Source: NORP240 sp942492445 (GTDB taxonomy: Bacteria; Pseudomonadota; Gammaproteobacteria; Pseudomonadales; Pseudohongiellaceae). From it: DNA of 39,041 nucleotides. Positions 1-7,946 of this stretch are shown in pieces. The stretch's first letter is position 1, and the number at the start of each line of letters is the position of its first letter. The notes under the pieces were generated by a model. It saw only the letters and a list, made by a program, of their open reading frames with translations. It did no database searches and had not been told where the DNA came from. The position numbers and the translations under genes are program-made. The stretch spans positions 1-39,041 of the forward strand of contig CALOEW010000028.1 of NCBI GenBank assembly GCA_942492445.1. Direction: 5' to 3'.

Positions 1-453
1 CGGATCGTAAAGCGTATTGATTCGCCCGGCGATGACCTCGTCTTCGGTAAAGGGTTCAAATTCTTTCAGATCCTCGTACAGGTAGTTCACCATCCAATTC
101 ATGAGGTCAGCCATTTGCCAGGCGGGTATGGGTGCATCCGTCACACCGGGAACCCTTAACACGTAATCTCGCCCCTCCGCGCTGGCAAGCAGCGTGGCAA
201 GGTCGTATCGAAGGTCAGGGATTTCCGGTGGATCGCCCGAGCCGTCCTCCAGGTGACAACCGGAGCAGTGGAGCAGGTAGGCAAAGGCCGGTGGATCTGT
301 CTCGTCCCCGCTGACGGTCCGGGACAGGAGAAGCGCAAACAGCATCGAGGCCAGGCACAGGCATACTCCGGCGGGTTGTAATCTCCGTCCCGGGCCATTG
401 CGCGCAATCCGGCAGTCATGACCGCGAGCCTGCAGTGAAGCGAAGTTATTCAT
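1..453 (-). CDS. monohaem cytochrome c, second of tandem pair (partial, 3' end outside window)
   Basis: Reading runs from an ATG at 453 to the window edge (151 codons, no stop), so the C-terminus is missing. A basic then hydrophobic N-terminus (about residues 20-47) looks like a signal peptide or anchor. One haem c motif CSGCH lies at residues 63-67, and an LMNWM segment further on could supply the distal Met ligand. The protein is clearly paralogous to the upstream cytochrome: both carry the pattern HC-x-GCHL-x-DG, then GRD-x(2)-LRVPGVT and LMNW. The start codon overlaps the end of the upstream gene (ATGAATAA), so translation is probably coupled. It is probably a periplasmic electron carrier for the amine dehydrogenase operon. 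The Alcaligenes faecalis aau cluster has one such monohaem cytochrome gene (orf-2); a second copy is the odd point. Confidence 0.82.
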   Translation of the reverse strand, partial: MNNFASLQARGHDCRIARNGPGRRLQPAGVCLCLASMLFALLLSRTVSGDETDPPAFAYLLHCSGCHLEDGSGDPPEIPDLRYDLATLLASAEGRDYVLRVPGVTDAPIPAWQMADLMNWMVNYLYEDLKEFEPFTEDEVIAGRINTLYDP

Positions 454-877
454 TGGAGGATCCTGAATAAAGTTGTGGAAACAGCATGCTTCGATACCCA
501 AGGGGGTCGTAAAGTGGCCTTGCCCGACCGGCCTCGACTTCATCTACCGTAAATGGAATGAAATCGGATCGGCCGGGGTAGAACGTCTCGATCAGCCAGT
601 TCATCAATCCGACCACTTCCTCTGCACTTATTGGCACGCCGGTGACGCCCGGAACGCGCAACATGAAATCCCGGCCTTCCGGGTTGTCCAGCAGGTAGCC
701 CAGGTCAACACGCAGGATTGGCACTTCCGGTGGAAAGCCGGTGCCGTCACTCAGATGACAACCGGCACAGTGCTGCAGATAATTGGATGCAGGCTGGTAA
801 CTCTGCCCGATTGCGGCGCCCCCACTCAATGTGAGTGCCGCCGCCGCAATCACCGCCAGCAGACGCGTCAGACCCAT
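446..877 (-). CDS. periplasmic monohaem cytochrome c of the amine dehydrogenase operon
   Basis: A 143-residue protein with a Sec signal peptide (about residues 1-25, ending near GQS) and one haem motif CAGCH at residues 37-41. A conserved LMNW segment downstream may hold the axial ligand. I chose the ATG at 877 because a GGAG sequence lies about 7 bases upstream, it begins directly with a good signal peptide, and it follows the aauA stop by one base. An upstream in-frame ATG at 895 lies inside aauA and gives a worse N-terminus. It likely accepts or relays electrons from the TTQ enzyme, or from its azurin-type partner, toward the respiratory chain. It corresponds in position and type to orf-2 of the A. 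faecalis aau cluster. The exact redox partner cannot be told from sequence. Confidence 0.87.
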   Translation of the reverse strand: MGLTRLLAVIAAAALTLSGGAAIGQSYQPASNYLQHCAGCHLSDGTGFPPEVPILRVDLGYLLDNPEGRDFMLRVPGVTGVPISAEEVVGLMNWLIETFYPGRSDFIPFTVDEVEAGRARPLYDPLGYRSMLFPQLYSGSSNE

Positions 878-878
878 G

Positions 879-1442
879 TCAAGGCTCCGCCACATTACTG
901 CTCTGTACTCCCATGATTCGCGCCAGGGTACAGTGGTAGGCATGGCTGGTGGAGCCAAAACACCAGAGGACACTGTTCGACTTGCTGGGAAAATAAACCG
1001 GCCTGTCTCCTTCGGAGCGGTGGCAACCACAGCGGCCACAGCTGCTCTTGCCACAACAGTCATTGTAGGAGATCAGGTAATCCTGGCCATCGGCGGGGTT
1101 ATGACAGGTTCCCACCCAGGCTACTGTCGCAGTCTCCGCGCCCGGAGGACATTGCGTGACAGTTCCGCCACAACAGCTGCAAATAGTGCCGCTGAAGGCG
1201 CAGTAACGCCAGTATTCACAGGATTCCGGATCGCCCATGTCGGGGATACTGTCGGAGCTCTGGGCATTGGCCTCCCGCATGACCGGAAGAACAGGCAGAG
1301 TGCCCATTCCCGCTAATAGAATTCCCAGCTTTCCAAAGAAAGACCGGCGTGACGTCCTGGCCGCCAGGAACCGGATCGCACCCGTAGTGACCGAATCCAG
1401 ATCCTTCATCAACTGGCTTAGAAGCTGCTCTCTACTGTTCAT
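879..1442 (-). CDS. aauA: aromatic amine dehydrogenase small (TTQ) subunit
   Basis: 187 residues. It carries the TTQ cofactor of a periplasmic quinoprotein that deaminates primary amines to aldehyde and ammonia. The long leader has a twin-arginine stretch (SRRSFF, residues 31-36) and a hydrophobic core, so export is probably by Tat. The two cofactor tryptophans are Trp109 (AWVGTC) and Trp160 (VLWCFG). Asp128 and Thr172 also fall exactly at the numbers used for the A. faecalis aromatic amine dehydrogenase active site, which favours the aromatic over the methylamine enzyme. I count 14 cysteines after the leader, against 12 recalled for methylamine dehydrogenase; the extra ones are Cys91 and Cys135. 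The start overlaps the aauD stop (ATGA). Substrate range (tyramine, phenethylamine, tryptamine types) is inferred from the family. Confidence 0.92.
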   Translation of the reverse strand: MNSREQLLSQLMKDLDSVTTGAIRFLAARTSRRSFFGKLGILLAGMGTLPVLPVMREANAQSSDSIPDMGDPESCEYWRYCAFSGTICSCCGGTVTQCPPGAETATVAWVGTCHNPADGQDYLISYNDCCGKSSCGRCGCHRSEGDRPVYFPSKSNSVLWCFGSTSHAYHCTLARIMGVQSSNVAEP

Positions 1443-2044
1443 GCCTGTTCTCCAATCAGTTCTTCCTTAACCAGGTAATCCTGGATGGACTCATAGCCGC
1501 TTCGCATGGACTCAACCAGGCTTTCCAGGTGCTCGCGGCTGTTGACCAGCCCCTTGGATCGGAGCACGCCCTGTTCGTCAATCAGTACCGCAAAGGGAAG
1601 TTTTCCCACCTCGAATTTCATACCCAGCTCCAGGGAAACCACGTAGGGGTACTTCTCTATTTTCATCCTGTCGACGTAGTCACTGTGTTTCTGTAACTGA
1701 CCGCCGTCACTGCCAAATACCAGGGAGAGCTTCTCACTTCTGGCCATGGACTTTGCGGTGGGTACCAGTTCTTTACAGATCGGGCAGGTTGGGGAAACAA
1801 ACAGAATCAACTGTGGCAGTCTGCCTGGCGCGCCTATAGTTATCGGATTGCCCTTAATGTCAGGCACGGAAAGCACCGGTGCCGGCTGACCCACCTTGGG
1901 GCCGGCCGTAGTCATCAGGGCTCCGGCCGGTGCCAGGCGGGTGTGAAGCACGCCGATCTGACGTGCCAGCGCGAACATGGCAAAAACCAGGATCAGAACA
2001 ACTGCAGACAGCAGCATTACGATTTCGAAAAGATAACTATCCAT
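1439..2044 (-). CDS. aauD: amine dehydrogenase accessory thioredoxin-fold protein (MauD/AauD)
   Basis: 201 residues. One N-terminal membrane helix (about residues 5-28) is followed by a periplasmic thioredoxin-like domain with the redox pair Cys87-Pro-Ile-Cys90 and a cis-Pro-like KLPFAVLID segment. In the mau and aau systems this protein is required for a stable small subunit, presumably by helping form its many disulfides. It overlaps aauE by 8 bases upstream and aauA by 4 bases downstream, the expected B-E-D-A order. The family assignment is firm; the exact disulfide chemistry is inferred from the family. Confidence 0.9.
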   Translation of the reverse strand: MDSYLFEIVMLLSAVVLILVFAMFALARQIGVLHTRLAPAGALMTTAGPKVGQPAPVLSVPDIKGNPITIGAPGRLPQLILFVSPTCPICKELVPTAKSMARSEKLSLVFGSDGGQLQKHSDYVDRMKIEKYPYVVSLELGMKFEVGKLPFAVLIDEQGVLRSKGLVNSREHLESLVESMRSGYESIQDYLVKEELIGEQA

Positions 2045-2573
2045 TGCTGGAACTCCTGTTAGTAAGAACGGATTGATTTCTCACCAGCTGCTCCACCAAC
2101 AGGTAGATCATGGCAAGTACGGTCGTCAGCAAGACGAGTAGAAAAGTGTCGCCCCAGGCCATGGCACGATCACCCGCGGGCACCAGAAGCAGGGCGGCAG
2201 CGGCCACCAGTACCACATTACGCAGAAGCAGCCAGGCGGAAAGAACCTGGGGCTGTCCACCGCAGCCACAATCGATATGGGTACGGCCACGTATCAGATT
2301 GAAGGCCATCGCCAGCGTATAAGTCGACAGCAGCAACACCGCAGTAAACGCCGCAAAAGAGCGGGAAAAGGGGACGAGCAATAGAAAAACGACCGCCATT
2401 TCTACGATTGGAAGCAGCCTCGACACCAGTGGCAGCATCGATTCGGGCAACAATTCATAGGCAGCAAGTTGGGCCTGGAAATGACGCTGAGAACTCATTT
2501 TGTGTCGGGCTGCCATAAAGAACAGGAGCGCCAGAGACAATGAGGTAATCAGCAGAATCAGAGGATCAATCAT
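2037..2573 (-). CDS. aauE: amine dehydrogenase accessory membrane protein (MauE/AauE)
   Basis: 178 residues with about four or five hydrophobic helices (roughly residues 5-20, 48-65, 73-92, 110-130, 143-162) and a conserved loop HIDCGCGGQ containing two cysteines, typical of the MauE/DoxX-related membrane fold. It belongs with MauD in export and folding of the small subunit; the loop cysteines could shuttle electrons to the thioredoxin-like AauD, as in other MauE/VKOR-like pairs (inference). It starts 19 bases after the aauB stop and overlaps aauD. Product identity is supported mainly by gene order plus the Cys-Gly-Cys-Gly loop. Confidence 0.87.
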   Translation of the reverse strand: MIDPLILLITSLSLALLFFMAARHKMSSQRHFQAQLAAYELLPESMLPLVSRLLPIVEMAVVFLLLVPFSRSFAAFTAVLLLSTYTLAMAFNLIRGRTHIDCGCGGQPQVLSAWLLLRNVVLVAAAALLLVPAGDRAMAWGDTFLLVLLTTVLAMIYLLVEQLVRNQSVLTNRSSSNG

Positions 2574-2592
2574 GAGTATACGGCTCCTGTGG

Positions 2593-3732
2593 CTAATCGA
2601 AATACAGGTTCTGAATCAGACCTGAGACGTCGGACACTTCTCTGATCAGCGCACCGGTTTCAGGGTTGCGGATTTCTATATCCTCTCCAGCTGACACCAG
2701 CATCAGAGGGTCCCCATCCTGGGTAAGCTGTACTCCCCGGATTTGCGTCCCTTCGAGCGACAGTCGGTAGCCACGTCGCCTGGTCGCCATGCTGAATCCC
2801 CAGAGTTCGGTGCCGGGATCTTCAAAAGTCTCCTGACCACCGCCTTTGTGCATTACTGTGACCAGGACACCGATATCCGCGTTATAGGCGAACGGTTGCC
2901 TCCCGCCGATGCGCCAGTCGTCGTCAGGTTCGATCACGATTCCATTGCGGTCGGGATTATCCGAATCCGGGGGATTGATGGACCAGGGTTCACTCACCAG
3001 CACCTCGCCTCCCTCCACAGTCACTTCGTACACAAGCCCTTCCAGCGACATGAAGAGCCAGCCGTCCCTGGAAGCGACCGCGTAGTCATACACGGGATCT
3101 TCCAGCAGGCTGAAGAAAACCTCGCTGCGACGGCGGCCGATTTCCATGCCACTGTCATCAAGCTCAATCAGTTGGGCCCGGCCATCCGCACAAGCCATGA
3201 TGAAACCGGTATTCACCGGGTAGATTCCAGCGCAACTCGGCGTGGAGATCTCTGTGACAAATTCATTGGTTTCGGTGTTTACGATAGAGACGGAGATGCC
3301 GGGTGTGATGTTCCAGACCGCGATAAACTTGCTGTTTATCAGACCTATCATTCCACTGTGACCGATGCCAGCGGCTTTTGTGGGTATCTCGATCTCGGTC
3401 ACCGGCAATGTGGTCTGGGCATCGAAGGCAATAACCAGGTCCAACCGGTCACCATAGACATTACGGGAATAGAAAGACCCATAGGTGTATATCAGACCGC
3501 GTTCCATATGCGGACGGATAGCAGGAGAAAAACTTGACAGGGTCAGAATACCTCCAACGCGCCCGGTGTCACCGTTTATCAGGTGGGCGGATTGACCATT
3601 CCGGACCGAAAACCAGTGGGGACCTGTCTCGCCAACGGTGAGAGCATCCCCCACTACCGTATCCCATTGCTGGGCGTTCACGGCAGTGGTTGAGTATGCC
3701 ACTGTCATCATTAATACCAGATACTTTAACAT
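2593..3732 (-). CDS. aauB: aromatic amine dehydrogenase large subunit (beta-propeller)
   Basis: 379 residues, starting with a Sec signal peptide (about residues 1-20, ending VNA-QQ). The body shows the repeating short beta-strand pattern of the seven-bladed propeller of TTQ dehydrogenase heavy chains, for example GDTGRVGG, NTETNEFV and NPETGALI. It forms the periplasmic alpha2beta2 enzyme with the TTQ-bearing small subunit and shapes the substrate pocket. The ATG at 3732 has a GGGAG ribosome-binding site 7 bases upstream. It is the first gene of the minus-strand operon aauBEDA-cytochrome-cytochrome. No mauF, mauG, mauL, mauM or mauN homologue is visible in the window; the published A. faecalis aau cluster also lacks them. 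Methylamine dehydrogenase is the alternative, but the small-subunit residue match favours the aromatic enzyme. Confidence 0.88.
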   Translation of the reverse strand: MLKYLVLMMTVAYSTTAVNAQQWDTVVGDALTVGETGPHWFSVRNGQSAHLINGDTGRVGGILTLSSFSPAIRPHMERGLIYTYGSFYSRNVYGDRLDLVIAFDAQTTLPVTEIEIPTKAAGIGHSGMIGLINSKFIAVWNITPGISVSIVNTETNEFVTEISTPSCAGIYPVNTGFIMACADGRAQLIELDDSGMEIGRRRSEVFFSLLEDPVYDYAVASRDGWLFMSLEGLVYEVTVEGGEVLVSEPWSINPPDSDNPDRNGIVIEPDDDWRIGGRQPFAYNADIGVLVTVMHKGGGQETFEDPGTELWGFSMATRRRGYRLSLEGTQIRGVQLTQDGDPLMLVSAGEDIEIRNPETGALIREVSDVSGLIQNLYFD

Positions 3733-4804
3733 TCGATACTCCCAGGAAATTTTCCACTCGGGCCATGACGACCTGCATGATCCCCAGTGGGTCAGCAGTG
3801 GCCGAATACGAGGCGGGCCACCAATAGCGCCAGAGTCTTGATCCGGATTGCCGGTCGGTTTACCGACAACTCCACTTTGGTACCGTTCCTGATTTCAGCT
3901 TTAACCAGGAAGAGCAGAACTGGAACAGCAAGCTCTGTGCCACAACCGGAAAAGAAACGTATCTTACTGATTTAAAGAGAGAATCTTCTTTTCCCCTTTT
4001 GGTCATAACAGACAGCACATTCAGCCTGGGAGCACAAAAAAGGTGTACATTGCCACTGAATCTGCACCAAAACACGTCAACCGGACGGTAGTTTGAGAAT
4101 GTGCACACCGTTAATTTATTTGAGACATCTGGCGCCGTAACCAGGGCATAGAAGTGCGACCCACTGTTAAGCCACCTGAATCCTATGAAAAGGAATGAGC
4201 GGGTAATTTATTTAGGGACCCTCTGATTAAGCCCCACAATGCCCTGCTGAAGCCTGTCGGACGCTACTACCCGCGTCACGCGCAGGGATTGGCCATGGCC
4301 TCTCCGGGCGCGACCAGTCGCGACAAAAGCGCAGCGCCGCCCTTCAGGTCGCGCACAGTAAGCGAGCGGGGCGCACTAAGGCTGGGCATTTGGCGCTTAA
4401 TCCTGGAACTTTCAAGCTTAAGGATTCTGGTGTGTGGCTATCATTTTTCTTGAACTTTCGGTTTTTTAACAATTGGTAACTGGCTTTCCGATGGTCCTGT
4501 CTCCAACCACCGTGAAGCGGAAAGGTTACCGATATTCTGCGCTGATAGCTGACTTCGGGACAATTTACTTCTGTTCACCACAGAGCCGGACCGGAAGGCC
4601 GGACACGGAATTGAGGCGTCAATTAATAGCCTTGGCACATTTCCTGCTCGGGACTTTGAAAACAAGACAGGGGGCTCTGGTGCCGGCAGGAGTGGCTGCT
4701 GACCGGAGCGGCAGCGACCCAGGTAAACCGGTTTTTTCCAACCACTGTGATGACCTGATGAAAGCAGGTCGTGTATTTGATCAAAGTTCTCGTGAGGAAA
4801 CACA
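3733..4804. other. long divergent intergenic region between aau operon and TonB receptor
   Basis: About 1.07 kb without a convincing gene. It must hold the promoters for the minus-strand amine dehydrogenase operon (left) and the plus-strand TonB-dependent receptor (right). The middle carries a copy of the dispersed palindromic repeat (from about 4211). The open frames here are short, lack ribosome-binding sites and mostly overlap each other. I looked for a cobalamin-type riboswitch ahead of the receptor and did not see its consensus elements. Confidence 0.6.
4211..4408. repeat. dispersed palindromic repeat, long copy
   Basis: The left end reads TTTAGGGACCCTCTGATTAA, followed by a block (CCCCACAATGCCCTGCTGAA, then CCTGTCGG) that recurs at 10731, 20977 and 34919. 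Further right come a GTCACGCGCAGG-like block shared with the copy at 34951-34991 and, near 4393-4406, GCGCTTAATCCTGG, which looks like a decayed reverse-complement end. If so, this is a copy of about 200 bp with terminal inverted repeats. No coding capacity is seen. It resembles a miniature (non-autonomous) element rather than a simple REP; this is inference. Confidence 0.6.
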
Positions 4805-7800
4805 ATGCGCAAACAGATCAACCGAAACTCAAATCGATTCAGAATGAACTCACTTTCGGCGGCGGTATCAATCGCCCTGCTCCCTCTCGCTTCTTCCGTC
4901 AACGCGCAACCTGTGGCCGATGAACCACCAGCGCTCGAAGAGGTGGTGGTCACGGGCTCCCGTATCACACGCTTCGAGGGGGATTACGTAGCCCCGGTTC
5001 TGTCTCTGGGCGCGGATAGGATCCAACAATCCGGAAACGTCAACCTCGAAGACTTCGTCAGTGAAGTCGGCGCGCTGGTCGGATCTTCCGGGTCGTACGA
5101 TACCCAGCGTGAAGGAGGTGGTGCCCAGGCTGGTGTCAACGCACTGAACATGCGCAACCTTGGTAACAACCGCACGCTGACACTGGTCAACGGCCGCCGC
5201 CATGTCAGCGCGATCGCAACCGGCGAACCGCTGGTTCATATCAATACCATTCCAATCGCCCTGATCGAGCGGGTCGACGTCCTCACTGGCGGCGCCTCGG
5301 CGGTTTACGGAGCTGACGCGGTGTCGGGCGCGGTGAACTTTGTGCTCAAGGACGATTTCGAAGGCTTCGCCGTGCGCACCCAGGGAGGAATGTCCGACGA
5401 AGGTGACGCGGAGGATTTTTTCGCATCCTTTACCTTCGGTACCAACTTCGCCGAGGACCGGGGCAACGTCACCGCCAGCTATGAGTATCGTAACCAGGAA
5501 AGGCTGGAAACCCAGGACCGGGACTTCGGCATCACGGAAAGACAGTATCTCCAGAACAACCCGGCGGAATACCGCCAGACCGACGACCCCAATGTACCGG
5601 ACCGAATTCTGACCCCGCCCGGTGCCCGCACGTTTACCTACACGGCACCGGACGGACGCTACGACATTCTGGGATTCGACCCGGCGACCGGCGAGGAACT
5701 GACGTATCCCTCACCCATCGCATTGAACGCCGAAGGGACGCCCTTTGACACCGGCATTCCGATTTCCGGCTTTGCCCAGTTGTACGGTGACGGCACACCG
5801 ACAGCGTATTTCTCCGACTCCCTGATACCGGAACTGGAGACCCATTCCTTCAACGTCATAGGACGCTATGACCTGAATGACTACGCCACCGCTTTCGGGA
5901 AGTTCAAGTTCGTACGCTCCGATGCAGTCAACCCGCGCAGCTCGTCCTATACCACCGTGCTTGAACTGAGCCTGGACAACCCGTTCATTCCCGACGCATT
6001 CAACGATGTCCTTGCAACCATCCAGGACCCGTCTATCAACCTGGCACGCGACGATCTGGAAATGCGTTCCCTGAATGACAATAACCGCGATACTACCCGG
6101 ATCGTGGTTGGACTTGGTGGTGACCTTACCGACTGGCTGAGCTACGAGGCATCGGCCAACTACGGAATTGCCGAGGTGACTGCAAGGCTCACGAATCAGC
6201 GCCTCGAGGACCGCTACTTCGCATCCCTGGATGCAGTGATTGATCCTGCCACCGGACAACCTGCCTGCCGCTCCAATCTGGACCCGTCTGCTGTTCCGCC
6301 CAACGACTCCGTCGTGTCGCCCTGGAACCCCGGGGTCTGGGGCGATCCGGCCAACATGACCTTCACACCTGGCGCCGGCAGCGGATGTGTACCCTTCAAC
6401 CCGTTCGTTGATGGCACTCAGTACTATTTTGCGCCCGGTAAAATCAATCCGGCCGATCCCAACGGAGCGGCTCAGGCATTCATAACCAACGCCGGCGTCC
6501 CACTGGTGAATGACGGTGAAGCGGAGCAGATCGTCTACAACGCCTTCGTGGCGGGAGACAGCACAGGCATTGGCTTCGAGCTGCCTGGCGGAGCCATCGA
6601 CTTCGTGCTGGGAGGCGAATACCGCGAGGAAAAAGTCAAGGACACCCCTGACCCGCTTCGCAGTAACCCCAACGGCCTGACGCCGCTTGATTTTGTCCGA
6701 CCAAGTTCATCGTCCTATGACGTCTCCGAGCTGTTCACGGAAGTCTCGGCACCGGTGTTTCAGGACCTTGGCCCGCTGCTGCAGGGACTGCGGCTGGACG
6801 GTGCCTACCGTTACTCGGACTGGTCAACAATAGGCCAGACTACAGCCTACAGTTTCGGCGTCAACTGGACATTGAACGACAGCGTTATTATCAGAGGGTC
6901 ATTGGGCGAGTCCGTGCGGGCGCCGAATCTTGTTGAACTGTTCGAGCCGGATAATCAGGCTTCATTCAGACCCGAAGATCCCTGTGAAGCGGCAAACCTG
7001 CCTTCCCAGACCGCCAACACGATTGCCAACTGCACCGCTGAGCTTGTGGCGCTGGGAATCGACCCCAATGGATTCGTTTCCGCCTCTCCGGTAGGCCGTC
7101 CGGGACTGCGAGGGAGGTAATGCCAACCTGGAGGAGGAAACCAGCGAAACCCAGACCCTTGGGTTTGTCTATACGCCACAATGGCTGCCCGGTCTGGTCG
7201 CCGCCGTAGACTGGTGGGAGATCGACATGTCGCAGGGGGTGCTTTACCCCAATGAAGACGAAATCGTAGAACGATGCTACGACCAGCCTTCCACCAACAA
7301 TCCGTTCTGTGATCTTTTCTCCCGTGCGACTGACGGCGCTCTCGTCGGAATCATCGTCGACCTGGAGCAACGCCCTGTCAACGTCAGCAACCTGTACACC
7401 TCCGGTGTTGATTTCAGTGTGAACTACCCGATCGAGATGGGGGACTACGGAATGCTTTCGCTGGCCCTCAACGGGACCTATCTGGACTCCCTGAAGACAC
7501 AGCCAACGGTAGACCCGGGGCAGCTTGAAGAAGCCGGTCTCGACGATACCTTGCTGGGCGAACAGGCGCCGGAGTGGGTTGCCAACCTGAATGCGAACTG
7601 GCTGCGTGGACCGCTGTCAGTGAACTACAGGCTGCGTTACCAGAGCCCGTTGCAGAAGTATCGGGACGACGAAATCAGGCGTCAGCCGGACATCTCCGCA
7701 TTCCTGGAAACCGACACGCTGCTGGTGCACGATATTCAGGCCAGTTACAGTTTCAACAGCGGGTGGGAGTTTTATGCCGGCGTGAACAATATCACCAGGC

Positions 7801-7913
7801 AGGAGCCCGATCCCAGCTATCTGAATCTGCCGGTTGGACCGAGGGGTAGAGTTGTTTACATGGGCGTGTCAGCGGACTTTCAGAGCCTCACCGGGCTCAA
7901 TCCTTTCCGCTAG
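4805..7913 (+). CDS. TonB-dependent outer-membrane receptor, apparently frameshifted near 7110
   Basis: A signal peptide (about residues 1-35, after GAGGAAA upstream of ATG 4805) is followed by a TonB-box-like EEVVVTGSRI, a plug domain (about 40-190, with GGASAVYGADAVSGAVNFVLK) and a long 22-strand-type barrel. It imports an unknown scarce substrate at the outer membrane using TonB energy. Frame one ends at 7118-7120. The same protein continues in another frame (LEEETSETQTLGFVYTP) through 7913, ending with the barrel's VYMGVSADFQ strand region. Removing one base around 7109-7118, for example the A at 7115, restores PGLRGGNANLEEE, which fits the GN-x-(N/D)-L-x-EE motif of this receptor type. 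Full length would be about 1036 residues. It may be a real mutation or a sequencing error. The next gene is a TPR-sulfotransferase, a pairing I recall from other proteobacteria. Confidence 0.87.
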
Positions 7914-7946
7914 CAGGTGGCTGCTATAATTGTAAAATGATCGGTA

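Noticed and set aside
2743..3537. Open frame of 264 codons on the plus strand
   Set aside because: Antisense to the aauB coding sequence, with no leader or motif.
4441..4804. Riboswitch (cobalamin type) ahead of the TonB receptor
   Set aside because: I looked for the conserved cobalamin box and paired elements and did not find a convincing match.
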